64,000 bases of DNA, taken from NCBI RefSeq assembly GCF_038433205.1, contig NZ_JBCDNA010000003.1:62001-126000 (forward strand). Reading direction: 5' to 3'. This document shows, piece after piece, positions 27,916 to 35,929 of the stretch; the stretch's first letter is position 1, and every line of letters starts with the position of its first letter. Position numbers and translations under genes: made by a program. Source of the DNA: Lutimonas vermicola. GTDB lineage: Bacteria; Bacteroidota; Bacteroidia; Flavobacteriales; Flavobacteriaceae. The notes beneath the pieces are model-generated. The model was not told where the DNA came from. It was given only the letters and a program-made list of their open reading frames with translations, and made no database searches.

Positions 27916-28714
27916 AACCATGAACAGGCGATTCGTTTTATTCAGTCTTATACTCTCCTTAACCATCCCATCCGTTTTTGCTCAAAAGGAAAGGATAGAG
28001 TATTTGCCTAATTTTGATAAAAGGGCCCTTCATTTTGGGTACTATTTAGGCATCAACAACAACAGCTTTGAAATCAATTATTTTGATCAGAGCGGTTTGG
28101 ACACCAATTCACCGGTAAACCCCACTCCTGAGCAGGATATGTTTGTTTCAGTCGATGCCTCCCTGGGCTTTAATATTGGTTTTGTGATTGACTACCGTTT
28201 ACACAACAATATCAATCTGCGTTTTGAGCCGGGTCTGATGTCGAATGCCAAAACCATTACTTTTATCGATCCGAATTTGGATGCAGCACCGAACGGTATT
28301 CCCATTTACGGAAACTCCACCACTGATCCGGTAAGAGAAGTAGCCGGTACCTACCTTCACTTGCCCCTCCTCCTTAAATTAAGTACGAACAGGTTGAATA
28401 ATATCAGGCCTTATGTCATTGGAGGCGTGTCGTATGATTACAATTTTTCGAGCAACGAAAAAAACGGGAAAGATAATTTTGAAAGAGAGTTTAGGATGAC
28501 TGCCCATAATTTTATGTATGAAGTAGGTATAGGCGTTGATTTTTATATGTACTTCTTTAAGTTTACACCTTCTATCAGGGGCATTTTTGCCATAAACAAT
28601 GAATTGGTCAATGACAGGAACCCGGTTGATTATCCTCAATATTCCAGTCCTTGGACGGGCCCGATAGATTTTCTTGGAACCCGCGGAATTTTTCTGAATC
28701 TGACTTTTGAATAA
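27902..28714 (+). CDS. porT: PorT-like outer-membrane beta-barrel protein (type IX secretion)
   Basis: 270 residues from ATG 27902, or 264 from ATG 27920, which directly precedes the signal peptide ending SVFAQ. The mature part is a small beta-barrel with alternating aromatic residues (FGYYLGINNNSF, FNIGFVIDYRLHNNINLRFEPGL) and ends FLNLTFE. Location right after menG fits PorT/SprT, an outer-membrane component needed for type IX secretion and gliding in this phylum. The family is assigned from pattern and neighbourhood, so another barrel of the PorT superfamily is possible. Confidence 0.68.
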   Translation: MQLNKTMNRRFVLFSLILSLTIPSVFAQKERIEYLPNFDKRALHFGYYLGINNNSFEINYFDQSGLDTNSPVNPTPEQDMFVSVDASLGFNIGFVIDYRLHNNINLRFEPGLMSNAKTITFIDPNLDAAPNGIPIYGNSTTDPVREVAGTYLHLPLLLKLSTNRLNNIRPYVIGGVSYDYNFSSNEKNGKDNFEREFRMTAHNFMYEVGIGVDFYMYFFKFTPSIRGIFAINNELVNDRNPVDYPQYSSPWTGPIDFLGTRGIFLNLTFE

Positions 28715-28724
28715 GGCGTAAGGA

Positions 28725-28760
28725 GAAAATAGTTTAATCGCTGGAAATTAAACTATTTTC
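28725..28760. terminator. Perfect 14-bp stem between porT and the ribonucleotide reductase gene
   Basis: GAAAATAGTTTAAT (28725-28738) and its exact complement (28747-28760) with an 8-nt loop. It lies between two convergent genes and probably serves both, though neither side has a long T-tract. Confidence 0.65.
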
Positions 28761-28796
28761 TTAAATTCCCTACCCATTAATTTTTGAGTTTTGACA

Positions 28797-31343
28797 TCAT
28801 CCGCATTTAGAATGACCACAGCTCACGCATTTTAAACAACCTTCTGAATAAATAACGCCTTCGGGATCGCCGCATTCACCGCATTTTTTATCAACGGCAG
28901 CCGTACCATCCTTAACATAGCGTTTTAGCGCCCTGGCAACACCATTTTTCCAGGTATTGATATGGTCATCATACATGTTTAAATTCTGAATAAGATCGAC
29001 TACGTAATGCATTGGCATTTTGTGACGGAGAATGCCTGAAATGAGTTTTGCATAATTCCAGAACTCCTTATCAAAAGATCTTGAAAGCCCTTCAATAGTG
29101 ATCTTATACCCTTCTTTATCCAGATATTGAAAATCATATCTCGCTTCTCCATTCTCATCTCTGTTTTTGATGACCCAACCCTTTTCGAGCCATTGCGGCA
29201 GGTTAAATGCATCTTTCATCTTACCGGTAAATATTTCATAGGGTCGTTCATCGATCAGGCCAACAACTGCAAGCCATTTTTCAGATTCGTTGTGAAACCT
29301 TACAATATCGGCCTCGATCTTCCTTGGCCTTTTTGGGAATTGCCCTTCATTCTTGTATCCTAAATCTTTAGATTCTTTTTTATCATCTGCAATCAGGATT
29401 CCGCTTCTTGATCCGTCTCTGTATACTGTAATACCTTTAAGGCCCTTCTTCCACGAATCCATGTAAATGTCTCCAACCAGATCTTCCGTCACATCCGCTG
29501 CCAGATTAATAGTCGAGCTGATTGAATGTGTTGTGTACTTTTGAACCAATGCCTGTAACTCAACTCTTTTTTTCCAGTCGATTTCAGAAGCCGTTGCTCC
29601 TGCATACGGGCTTTTTTTCATATCGGTTTCACCGGTAACCTTCATCCATTCTTCCACTTTTTTATGGTATACGGTAAATTCTTCAAAGGCATCTCCGAGA
29701 TCGTCAACGAAATCGACCCTTGCATTTTTATCATCCTGATTGATTTTTCTCCTTCTCTTATAAGAAGTCATAAATACCGGTTCAATACCCGAAGAGACTT
29801 GCGCAAGCATGCTTAATGACCCCGTCGGAGCCACTGTGCTGATCGAAATATTTCGGCGTCCGTAAATCATCATACGGGCATAGAGTTCGGGAAATTCATC
29901 CCTGAGCATTTGTACGAATTCGGATGTGTCTTCAATGTTTCGATTAAAAACTTCAAACTGACCTCTTTCAATGGCCATATCAATGCTGCTGTCAAATTCT
30001 GCAGTCATTTTACTTTTCATAATACCGTCAACCTCCTGAATGGCCTCGGCAGAATCGAATTTTAAGCCAAGAGCTCCCATGGCATCCGCCAGGGCTGTAA
30101 AACCAAGGCCTGTTCTACGTCCTTTTTTTCCTGTTTCCTGAAGCAGTTTCCAGGTTTCGATCTCATTCTGCTTGATCTTGTCAGGCTCAGGGTCACCTTC
30201 TATTTTATCGAGGATCTTATCTACTGCCTCAAGTTCAAGATCTACCAGATCATCCATCAGGCGCTGGCTCTCATATACTACTTCATATAATTTCTTATGA
30301 TTGAATTTTGCTTTTTCAGTAAAAGGATGGTCAACAAAACTAAATAAGTTTACGGCAATCAGCCTGCAGCTGTCTCCACCCTGCATGGCAATCTCAGAAC
30401 AAGGATTGGTGGATGAATTTTTAAAACCGGGATACAGGGAGGACGTCGAATAATGGTGTTGCCTGTCCCAAAAGATAAGGCCGGGTTCGGCAGTATTATG
30501 GGCGCTCTTAATAATCGTTTTCCATAACTCTTTGGCATCAACTTCTTTGGTATATTTAGGATCCTTTGATTCTATGGGCCATCTCAGGGTAAACGTGTCT
30601 TCGTTTTCCACAGCTTTCATAAATTCATCCGACAGTCGTACAGAAATATTTGCACCGGTAACTTTGGTTAAGTCCTGCTTGATGGTGATAAATTCTTCGA
30701 TATCGGGATGGGCGATATCCATGGTAAGCATCAAGGCCCCGCGTCGACCATTTTGAGCCACTTCTCTGGTTGTGGCAGAAAAGCGGTTCATAAAAGAGAC
30801 TGCACCCGTCGTGCTTCCGGCTGCATTGGATACTTTGGCGTCTTTTGGACGTAATTCTGAAAGGTCGACACCAACGCCACATCTTCTTTTAAAAAGTTGG
30901 GCCATCTGCTGATCCGTATAAAAAATTCCACCATATGAATCATAAACAGGTGGAATCACAACACAATTTGACAAAGAGGCAATGATCTCATTATTTCCGA
31001 GACCAAACATCACACTCCCCTGCGGGATGACATATTTAAAATCTTTAAATAAATTATAAATGAATTTTTCGGTTGATTTCTTTCTTTTGCGACCATAAAC
31101 TGAAAGTCCTTCTACCGGAGATTCAACCTTATTGTATTTTGCCTCAATACGACCAAACTCTTTCGCCATTCTTTGATGCATGTCATCTGGTGTAAGCTCT
31201 GTATACGTTCCGTCACTCTTTTTTAGGGCATACTTGTTAATCCAGGTTGTTGCTGCCAACTCATCACCCTTAAAGTATGATAATGAGCAATTTAGAACTT
31301 CTTCATACGTATAACTTCCTTTTGTAATTTTTTCTTCCACCAT
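28797..31343 (-). CDS. nrdJ: Adenosylcobalamin-dependent ribonucleoside-diphosphate reductase
   Basis: 848 residues, class II reductase that makes deoxyribonucleotides without needing oxygen, using B12. Visible: the substrate/active-site motif NPCSEIAMQGGDSCRL near 315-330, the conserved GRRNISISTVAPTGSLS near 483-499, and a C-terminal zinc ribbon (CGECG and CLKCVSCGHSKCG) carrying redox-active cysteines. No cobalamin riboswitch is visible in the 180 bp upstream. It diverges from a membrane-protein gene. Confidence 0.95.
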   Translation of the reverse strand: MVEEKITKGSYTYEEVLNCSLSYFKGDELAATTWINKYALKKSDGTYTELTPDDMHQRMAKEFGRIEAKYNKVESPVEGLSVYGRKRKKSTEKFIYNLFKDFKYVIPQGSVMFGLGNNEIIASLSNCVVIPPVYDSYGGIFYTDQQMAQLFKRRCGVGVDLSELRPKDAKVSNAAGSTTGAVSFMNRFSATTREVAQNGRRGALMLTMDIAHPDIEEFITIKQDLTKVTGANISVRLSDEFMKAVENEDTFTLRWPIESKDPKYTKEVDAKELWKTIIKSAHNTAEPGLIFWDRQHHYSTSSLYPGFKNSSTNPCSEIAMQGGDSCRLIAVNLFSFVDHPFTEKAKFNHKKLYEVVYESQRLMDDLVDLELEAVDKILDKIEGDPEPDKIKQNEIETWKLLQETGKKGRRTGLGFTALADAMGALGLKFDSAEAIQEVDGIMKSKMTAEFDSSIDMAIERGQFEVFNRNIEDTSEFVQMLRDEFPELYARMMIYGRRNISISTVAPTGSLSMLAQVSSGIEPVFMTSYKRRRKINQDDKNARVDFVDDLGDAFEEFTVYHKKVEEWMKVTGETDMKKSPYAGATASEIDWKKRVELQALVQKYTTHSISSTINLAADVTEDLVGDIYMDSWKKGLKGITVYRDGSRSGILIADDKKESKDLGYKNEGQFPKRPRKIEADIVRFHNESEKWLAVVGLIDERPYEIFTGKMKDAFNLPQWLEKGWVIKNRDENGEARYDFQYLDKEGYKITIEGLSRSFDKEFWNYAKLISGILRHKMPMHYVVDLIQNLNMYDDHINTWKNGVARALKRYVKDGTAAVDKKCGECGDPEGVIYSEGCLKCVSCGHSKCG

Positions 31344-31440
31344 GATTTTAATTAAATTTTGTATTTGAATCGCGACCTAAAATTAACATAAATGCCAAGC
31401 TATTGGAAAAGGAATTTTATTAATTATTAACAAATCATGG

Positions 31441-31460
31441 TTAACATTTTTTAACATTTT
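31441..31460. repeat. Two tandem copies of TTAACATTTT upstream of nrdJ
   Basis: Perfect 10-bp tandem repeat in the divergent promoter region between nrdJ and the membrane-protein gene, about 100 bp from the nrdJ start. It may be a protein-binding site. It does not resemble an NrdR box. Confidence 0.35.
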
Positions 31461-31567
31461 GGAAGTCAAGTCAGTTGGTCATTTACAGAACATTTGTCGA
31501 AAACAAAATATAATTTATAGAAAAATTGAATAATATTTCTTATTTTCTTGGCAGGAAAATAGCTTGT

Positions 31568-32104
31568 ATGAACTATCGGTCTAAAATCTTTCTGTTATCG
31601 GGTATTTATGCCCTGGTAGCGATCTATTTCACGAAAATATTATTCTTTAACTACTACTTTAGCGAAGAAGGAAGTAATCTTTTACCAATAAGCTTCTTTG
31701 AGATAGTCATTTTTTCAATTGCCCTTGTCACCTTCGTGATAACGGTGATTACCATTTCAATCCTTGTTAAAAGAAACACCAACCCTGTAAGTTTTAAAAA
31801 AAGATTCAATTTTTTGATTCCAAGCTTGCTGGGCTGGATCATCATATTTCTTCTACTTCAGCAAAACATGAGTACCATTATTGTTCCTGTATCAATTATC
31901 ATCTATGGATTGATCATACTAAATCTCAACAGGTTTGTGACCAGCAGGTTGGTCTATTTTGGAATTGCCGTTATGCTGTTGGGCATCATTTCTTATTTTA
32001 TACCAGGCCATAACTGGCTATTTTTAACCCTTGGTTTTGGCGTTTTCCCAATTGTTTTTGGGCTAATCCTTTTGTGGAAACCGAAAGCACAGGCAGCAGC
32101 ATAA
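31568..32104 (+). CDS. Multi-pass membrane protein of unknown function
   Basis: 178 residues from ATG 31568; an in-frame TTG at 31526 would add 14 residues. About five or six hydrophobic helices, the first near 6-26 (IFLLSGIYALVAIYFTKILFF). No catalytic motif is recognised. The last residues are hydrophilic (WKPKAQAAA). An 8-bp-period repeat follows 10 bp after the stop. Confidence 0.6.
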   Translation: MNYRSKIFLLSGIYALVAIYFTKILFFNYYFSEEGSNLLPISFFEIVIFSIALVTFVITVITISILVKRNTNPVSFKKRFNFLIPSLLGWIIIFLLLQQNMSTIIVPVSIIIYGLIILNLNRFVTSRLVYFGIAVMLLGIISYFIPGHNWLFLTLGFGVFPIVFGLILLWKPKAQAAA

Positions 32105-32114
32105 AAAATTCATG

Positions 32115-32146
32115 CATTTACCCATTGACGCATTGAAGCATTTGAA
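32115..32146. repeat. Degenerate 8-bp-period array (CATTTACC-CATTGACG-CATTGAAG-CATTTGAA)
   Basis: Four 8-bp units sharing CATT at their start fill most of the 44 bp between two convergent stop codons. The period and core are the same as in the CATTGTAG arrays around the four-helix-bundle gene at 7.1-7.8 kb. No four-helix gene is present here. Confidence 0.55.
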
Positions 32147-32148
32147 AT

Positions 32149-33354
32149 CTACTCCAATCCCTTAACATACCCCTCAAGATACTGATAACGTGGCGTGAGT
32201 TTCCCCTCCCGGGTCATCCTTGCCCGCTCCAAAATACCATCCTTATCCCCATTAAAAAAAGCAGGAATAACATGGGTAACAAAGTTTTTACTAAAGCCCT
32301 GAGAAGCATCCCTGGGCAATTCATTGGGCAGGTTGTCAACAGCCATTACAGCAATGGCATCAGCATCCATAAAATCAGTTTCCTTTTCCTGTTCTCTATC
32401 ATAACCGTAAATCGGATCTGCTATGGTGGAAGCCCTGAGTGTAGAGGCAACGGGACCATCGATGTCACAACTGATATCTGCGACTACTCTTATCTTAAAA
32501 TCGCTTGATTTCGCATCCTTTCTCGTAAATATGTAAGGAGCACCTGTAGCGTAAAAATGACCCGCTATATACACATCGCTCACTTTAGCAAAACGAAGAA
32601 AATCACTTTTATAGGATTCAGGATGATCAAAAAAGTCATACATGTCAATGACTTTACCATCGGTTCTTTTATTATAATCCAGCACGTCTATCTGGCAATA
32701 AACGGCTTCTTCATATGTTTTGTTCAAATAGTCATCAACGGTCACTTCCTTCAAGCCCATGCCATCTAGCATTTCTTTTGCCCCGTTGCTCACCCTTCCC
32801 TTTCCGGTAAGCACTATTTTTATATTGGGCAAACTGATTTTCTTTAATTCTTCAATACACTGGGCCTGATCAGCAAGTTCTTGCGCCTTCGGCAATAAAA
32901 AGCTGTTGTTTTTTATACCAAAGGTCCTGATCGCATTGTAGGCTCCAACGATTCCGGCATAACGGCCAAAAGCCACCAGCCTGATTTCCTTTTGGTCTGT
33001 AATCACTTCATGATCATAGAGCTCAATATTTTTATCCAAAATAGCCCTGAGCAAATCGCGGTTATAGGGCTGTTTTTTAATGGTGTGTGAAAACATAAAA
33101 TATTTCTTGCCACTGACAAGCGCATCAACAGGAACTTCCTTAACCCCCAGCAATACCTCAGCAGAGGAGACATCATCGATGACTTCAATTCCATGATCAA
33201 TATATTCCTGATCTGTAAATGTCCTGTTCTCACTTTTCTCGACAATAATCTCAAACTCGCTGAATGCTTGTTTTAACTGCTTGCAGCCAAGTGGCGTAAG
33301 CACAACTCTTTTATCAGGCGGGTTCTTCCGCTCTTTAATAATTCCGAATTTCAT
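32149..33354 (-). CDS. NAD(P)-dependent oxidoreductase, saccharopine/alanine dehydrogenase (AlaDH/PNT) type
   Basis: 401 residues from ATG 33352-33354 (KFGIIKERKNPPDKRV); a longer in-frame start would add 31 atypical residues. The N-terminal motif with K, R, and the later HTIKKQPYN and LYDHE stretches fit the AlaDH/PNT-N domain of saccharopine dehydrogenases (LYS1-like). The nucleotide-binding part has IKIVLTGKGRVSNGA. The C-terminal half contains DISCDIDGPVASTLR. The reaction is a reversible amino-acid dehydrogenation; the true substrate is unknown. Confidence 0.8.
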   Translation of the reverse strand: MKFGIIKERKNPPDKRVVLTPLGCKQLKQAFSEFEIIVEKSENRTFTDQEYIDHGIEVIDDVSSAEVLLGVKEVPVDALVSGKKYFMFSHTIKKQPYNRDLLRAILDKNIELYDHEVITDQKEIRLVAFGRYAGIVGAYNAIRTFGIKNNSFLLPKAQELADQAQCIEELKKISLPNIKIVLTGKGRVSNGAKEMLDGMGLKEVTVDDYLNKTYEEAVYCQIDVLDYNKRTDGKVIDMYDFFDHPESYKSDFLRFAKVSDVYIAGHFYATGAPYIFTRKDAKSSDFKIRVVADISCDIDGPVASTLRASTIADPIYGYDREQEKETDFMDADAIAVMAVDNLPNELPRDASQGFSKNFVTHVIPAFFNGDKDGILERARMTREGKLTPRYQYLEGYVKGLE

Positions 33355-33468
33355 AATGTTTGTTTTAAATAAAAGCTGACAATATTTCCTGAATGACAGA
33401 TTTGGAACAGTCTTTGCGCTAAGATATTTTGAATTGAACAAATGCACAAGGATTCATCTTGAATTTTA

Positions 33469-33476
33469 TACATTTG
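33469..33476 (+). promoter_or_regulatory. Putative -7 box for ssrA
   Basis: TACATTTG matches TAnnTTTG, 24 bp before the mature tmRNA 5' end, which fits a short precursor leader. Confidence 0.5.
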
Positions 33477-33500
33477 CACTCTTAATGTTCTTTACAATTT

Positions 33501-33893
33501 GGGGATGACTGGTTTTGACAGCAAGATCAGTTAAAATATAAGCATGCCGAGCCATGAAATAGCACTCGTAAAAATCGATTTCAACTTTTTTAAACGGCGA
33601 AGATAATTACGCTTTAGCTGCTTAATCCGAATTATAGTAGGATCGAGCCTAGTCCCGTTAGACGGGAAAGCTAAATGTCTCTTGAAAGCCTTGGTTAACG
33701 GCGTTCAGTTTTGAGGCATCGTAAAAGTAAACCTAGAAAGATCATTGTTTCGCTGGTCTTTCGAAACTAAAGGAACTAAGCTTGAAGTAGGTCGTTTTTA
33801 GTCGGCTTCAGGCCTACAACCAAATAAAAACTAAGCATGTAGAAAGTATTTTAGTTGCTTGTTTGGACGAGGGTTCGAGTCCCTCCATCTCCA
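33501..33893 (+). ncRNA. ssrA: Transfer-messenger RNA
   Basis: The 5' GGGGATG pairs with CATCTCC near the 3' end (one G-U) to form the tRNA-like acceptor stem; the T-arm GGGTTCGAGTCCC is complete. The tag reading frame at 33596-33625 encodes GEDNYALAA and stop, of the GENNYALAA type seen in Bacteroidota. It rescues stalled ribosomes and marks the unfinished protein for proteolysis. CCA is not encoded after the discriminator A. The 3' end is the integration site of the island, which restores the last bases. Confidence 0.97.
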
Positions 33894-33894
33894 C
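33881..33894 (+). repeat. attL core (tmRNA 3' end)
   Basis: CCCTCCATCTCCAC, identical to 51314-51327. This copy forms the 3' strands of the tmRNA T-arm and acceptor stem, so the gene stays intact after integration. Confidence 0.88.
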
Positions 33895-33918
33895 TTCTTT
33901 TATATCAAATCGTACTAA

Positions 33919-33952
33919 AATCCTGTAAATTGAATGTTTACAGGATTTTTTT
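33919..33952 (+). terminator. Island-borne terminator behind ssrA
   Basis: AATCCTGTAAA (33919-33929) pairs perfectly with TTTACAGGATT (33937-33947), followed by T. It lies just inside the island, 26 bp after ssrA, and replaces the native tmRNA terminator now at 51362-51398. Confidence 0.88.
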
Positions 33953-33998
33953 ATGCTTTTTAGTGTCAAAATTCACATAATTAAACATTTTATAGGTG

Positions 33999-34013
33999 TC
34001 CTATTCGGTGACC
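33999..34013. repeat. Left putative integrase arm site
   Basis: TCCTATTCGGTGACC matches ACCTATTCGGTTACC at the right end (51240-51254) in 13 of 15 positions. It is part of a wider imperfect palindrome (GGTGTCC...GGTGACC). Position close to both island ends suggests integrase or excisionase binding. Confidence 0.45.
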
Positions 34014-34159
34014 TTTTCTAGAACGATCAAATGGGTCACCAAAAGAGATGTAAATTATTGTTTTTTAATTGCTTATATCTTTATTTTCTCGATTCATATT
34101 GGTATTATTTAGTTAGGAATAAGTCTTTTTATTCCGTTTTAATTTTAATGATTAATAAT

Positions 34160-35413
34160 ATGACAAAGAATTTAAATCTTTTGTTTTACCTCAAGAAAAG
34201 TAAGGTAAATGCAAACAATGAAGCGCCTATTTATTTACGGATTACAGTGGGCGGGAAAAGGGCAGAAACCAGTACTAGCCGTCGAATAGATATCAAAAAA
34301 TGGAGCAAATCGGGTCACAAAGGAATTGGAAGATCTGAATCAATTAGAAGCCTCAATGAATACCTAAATTTACTTACTTCTAAGGTTTATAAGATTCATA
34401 AAGATCTTATTGAAGAGGAAATAGATTTCGATGCCAATTCAATAAAGAATATATTATCCGGTGCCAACAAGAAGAGTAAAACCATTATTGAGGTCTTTCA
34501 GGCTCATAACAAACAACTTAAACAATTAGAAGGAAAGCAATATACCAAAGCTACTGTAAAGCGCTATGAAACCGCCTTAAAACACGTTCACAGTTTTATT
34601 ATCTACAATTACAGTATTAATGATTTACCATTGAATAAAATCAATCACAAGTTTATCACAGATTTTCAATTTTACTTGATGAATGTGAAGGATCAGAGTC
34701 ACAATACTGCGTTGAAATACATCAAAAATTTTAAAAAGATTGTTAAGATTGCTCTTGACAATGATTGGATCAATAAAGATCCTTTTTCAAGATTCAAAAG
34801 AAGTTTTAAGAAGGTTGACAGAGAAATTTTGACACAGGAAGAAATTGATTTAATAATCGGCAAAGATTTAAAAATCCCAAGGCTCGACTTGGTTAGAGAT
34901 ATTTTCCTTTTTAGTTGTTATACTGGATTAGCCTATGTGGATGTTAAATTATTATCTGAAAATGATATTGTCATTGGTATGAATGGTGAAAAGGCTATCC
35001 ATATTAAGAGGAAGAAAACAAATACTGTTTCAAAGATTCCATTACTACCTTATGCTGAAACAATTATTAATAAATACCAGAATAATCCAACAGTGTTGAA
35101 TTCTGGAACACTGCTGCCTGTTAAAAGCAATCAGAAGTTAAACGCATATTTAAAGGAGCTAACCGATTTATGCGGTATAATTAAAAACATCACATTTCAT
35201 ACCGCGAGGCATACCTTTGCTACTACAATTACTATGGCGAATGGGGTTTCTACAGAATCTATTTCTAAGATGCTTGGACACAAATCTTTGAGAACCACGC
35301 AGCATTATGCTAAAATATTAGACATTACTGTTTCTCAGGATATGGCTAAACTAAAGATGAAGCTTTCTGTTAAAAGTGAAGATTCAGAAAACAGTTTGAC
35401 AGAGGCAATCTGA
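34160..35413 (+). CDS. Tyrosine recombinase (island integrase)
   Basis: 417 residues from ATG 34160 (TKNLNLLFYLKKSK); longer in-frame starts at 34031 or 34148 add atypical residues. An N-terminal Arm-DNA-bind domain and SAM-like core-binding domain precede the catalytic domain. The HxxR motif is HTARHTFAT, followed by LGHKSLRTTQHYAKI with the second His and nucleophile Tyr. The usual first catalytic Arg is Ala in CYTGLAYVDV, as is common in Bacteroidota integrases of the IntDOT type. It catalyses insertion at, and with the excisionase excision from, the ssrA att site. Confidence 0.93.
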   Translation: MTKNLNLLFYLKKSKVNANNEAPIYLRITVGGKRAETSTSRRIDIKKWSKSGHKGIGRSESIRSLNEYLNLLTSKVYKIHKDLIEEEIDFDANSIKNILSGANKKSKTIIEVFQAHNKQLKQLEGKQYTKATVKRYETALKHVHSFIIYNYSINDLPLNKINHKFITDFQFYLMNVKDQSHNTALKYIKNFKKIVKIALDNDWINKDPFSRFKRSFKKVDREILTQEEIDLIIGKDLKIPRLDLVRDIFLFSCYTGLAYVDVKLLSENDIVIGMNGEKAIHIKRKKTNTVSKIPLLPYAETIINKYQNNPTVLNSGTLLPVKSNQKLNAYLKELTDLCGIIKNITFHTARHTFATTITMANGVSTESISKMLGHKSLRTTQHYAKILDITVSQDMAKLKMKLSVKSEDSENSLTEAI

Positions 35414-35433
35414 TTAACATGAACTAACAAAAT

Positions 35434-35462
35434 AGCCCCGATAGTTTTTTGGGGCTTTTTAT
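35434..35462 (+). terminator. Terminator of the integrase gene
   Basis: AGCCCC (35434-35439) pairs with GGGGCT (35451-35456), followed by TTTT, 20 bp after the integrase stop. Confidence 0.85.
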
Positions 35463-35624
35463 TCATAAAGCTATGTTTAACTTTCGTATCGCAGATAACA
35501 ATTAATCAATTCTAAATAATATTCACTTTTTTTTATCATCCAGAAACATTCTTAATTCTAGTTAGTGTATTATTTAAATAGCTCATAATAGATATGGGAT
35601 TAATTAACACATAAAATAATTGAG

Positions 35625-35885
35625 ATGAAAGTAGAATTTATTACTAAAGAAGATTTTGAGCAATTTAAAAGTGACATTACAAGTATGCTAACAACTTTAA
35701 CAAACAATTCTAAACCAAAAACATGGCTTCGATCATCAGAAGTTCGCGAAATGTTAGGAATCAGTCCAGGAACATTGCAAAATATGAGAATTCATAGATA
35801 TATACCTTATAGCAAAGTTGGAGGGAGTCTTTTTTACGATTTAAAAGATATAGAAGACGTTTTAGAAAAAAATAAAACAAGATAA
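35625..35885 (+). CDS. Helix-turn-helix DNA-binding protein, probable excisionase
   Basis: 86 residues. Residues 33-82 form a MerR-like/HTH_17 winged helix (WLRSSEVREMLGISPGTLQNMR then PYSKVGGSLFYDLKDIEDVL), the type that serves as excisionase or DNA-binding factor in Bacteroidota integrative elements. The N-terminus is short and helical. It is placed between the integrase and the helicase-like gene with its own 200-bp upstream region, so it could also act as a regulator. Confidence 0.78.
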   Translation: MKVEFITKEDFEQFKSDITSMLTTLTNNSKPKTWLRSSEVREMLGISPGTLQNMRIHRYIPYSKVGGSLFYDLKDIEDVLEKNKTR

Positions 35886-35892
35886 TAATAAT

Positions 35893-35913
35893 TGGCCAGG
35901 AACAAACTGGCCA
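35893..35913 (+). promoter_or_regulatory. Stem-loop between the excisionase and helicase-like genes
   Basis: TGGCCAG (35893-35899) and CTGGCCA (35907-35913) form a perfect 7-bp stem with a 7-nt loop. It ends 16 bp before the ATG of the next gene. With only three T after it, it is more likely an attenuator or translation-control element than a full terminator. Confidence 0.5.
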
Positions 35914-35929
35914 TTTGAACTTTATATGT

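Noticed and set aside
31344..31525. Cobalamin riboswitch before the B12-dependent reductase
   Set aside because: No B12-box-like sequence or matching stems in the upstream region.
33541..33625. Longer protein reading frame through the tmRNA tag region
   Set aside because: The frame has a stop at 33569 and the tag is read only from the resume codon at 33596; it is part of ssrA.
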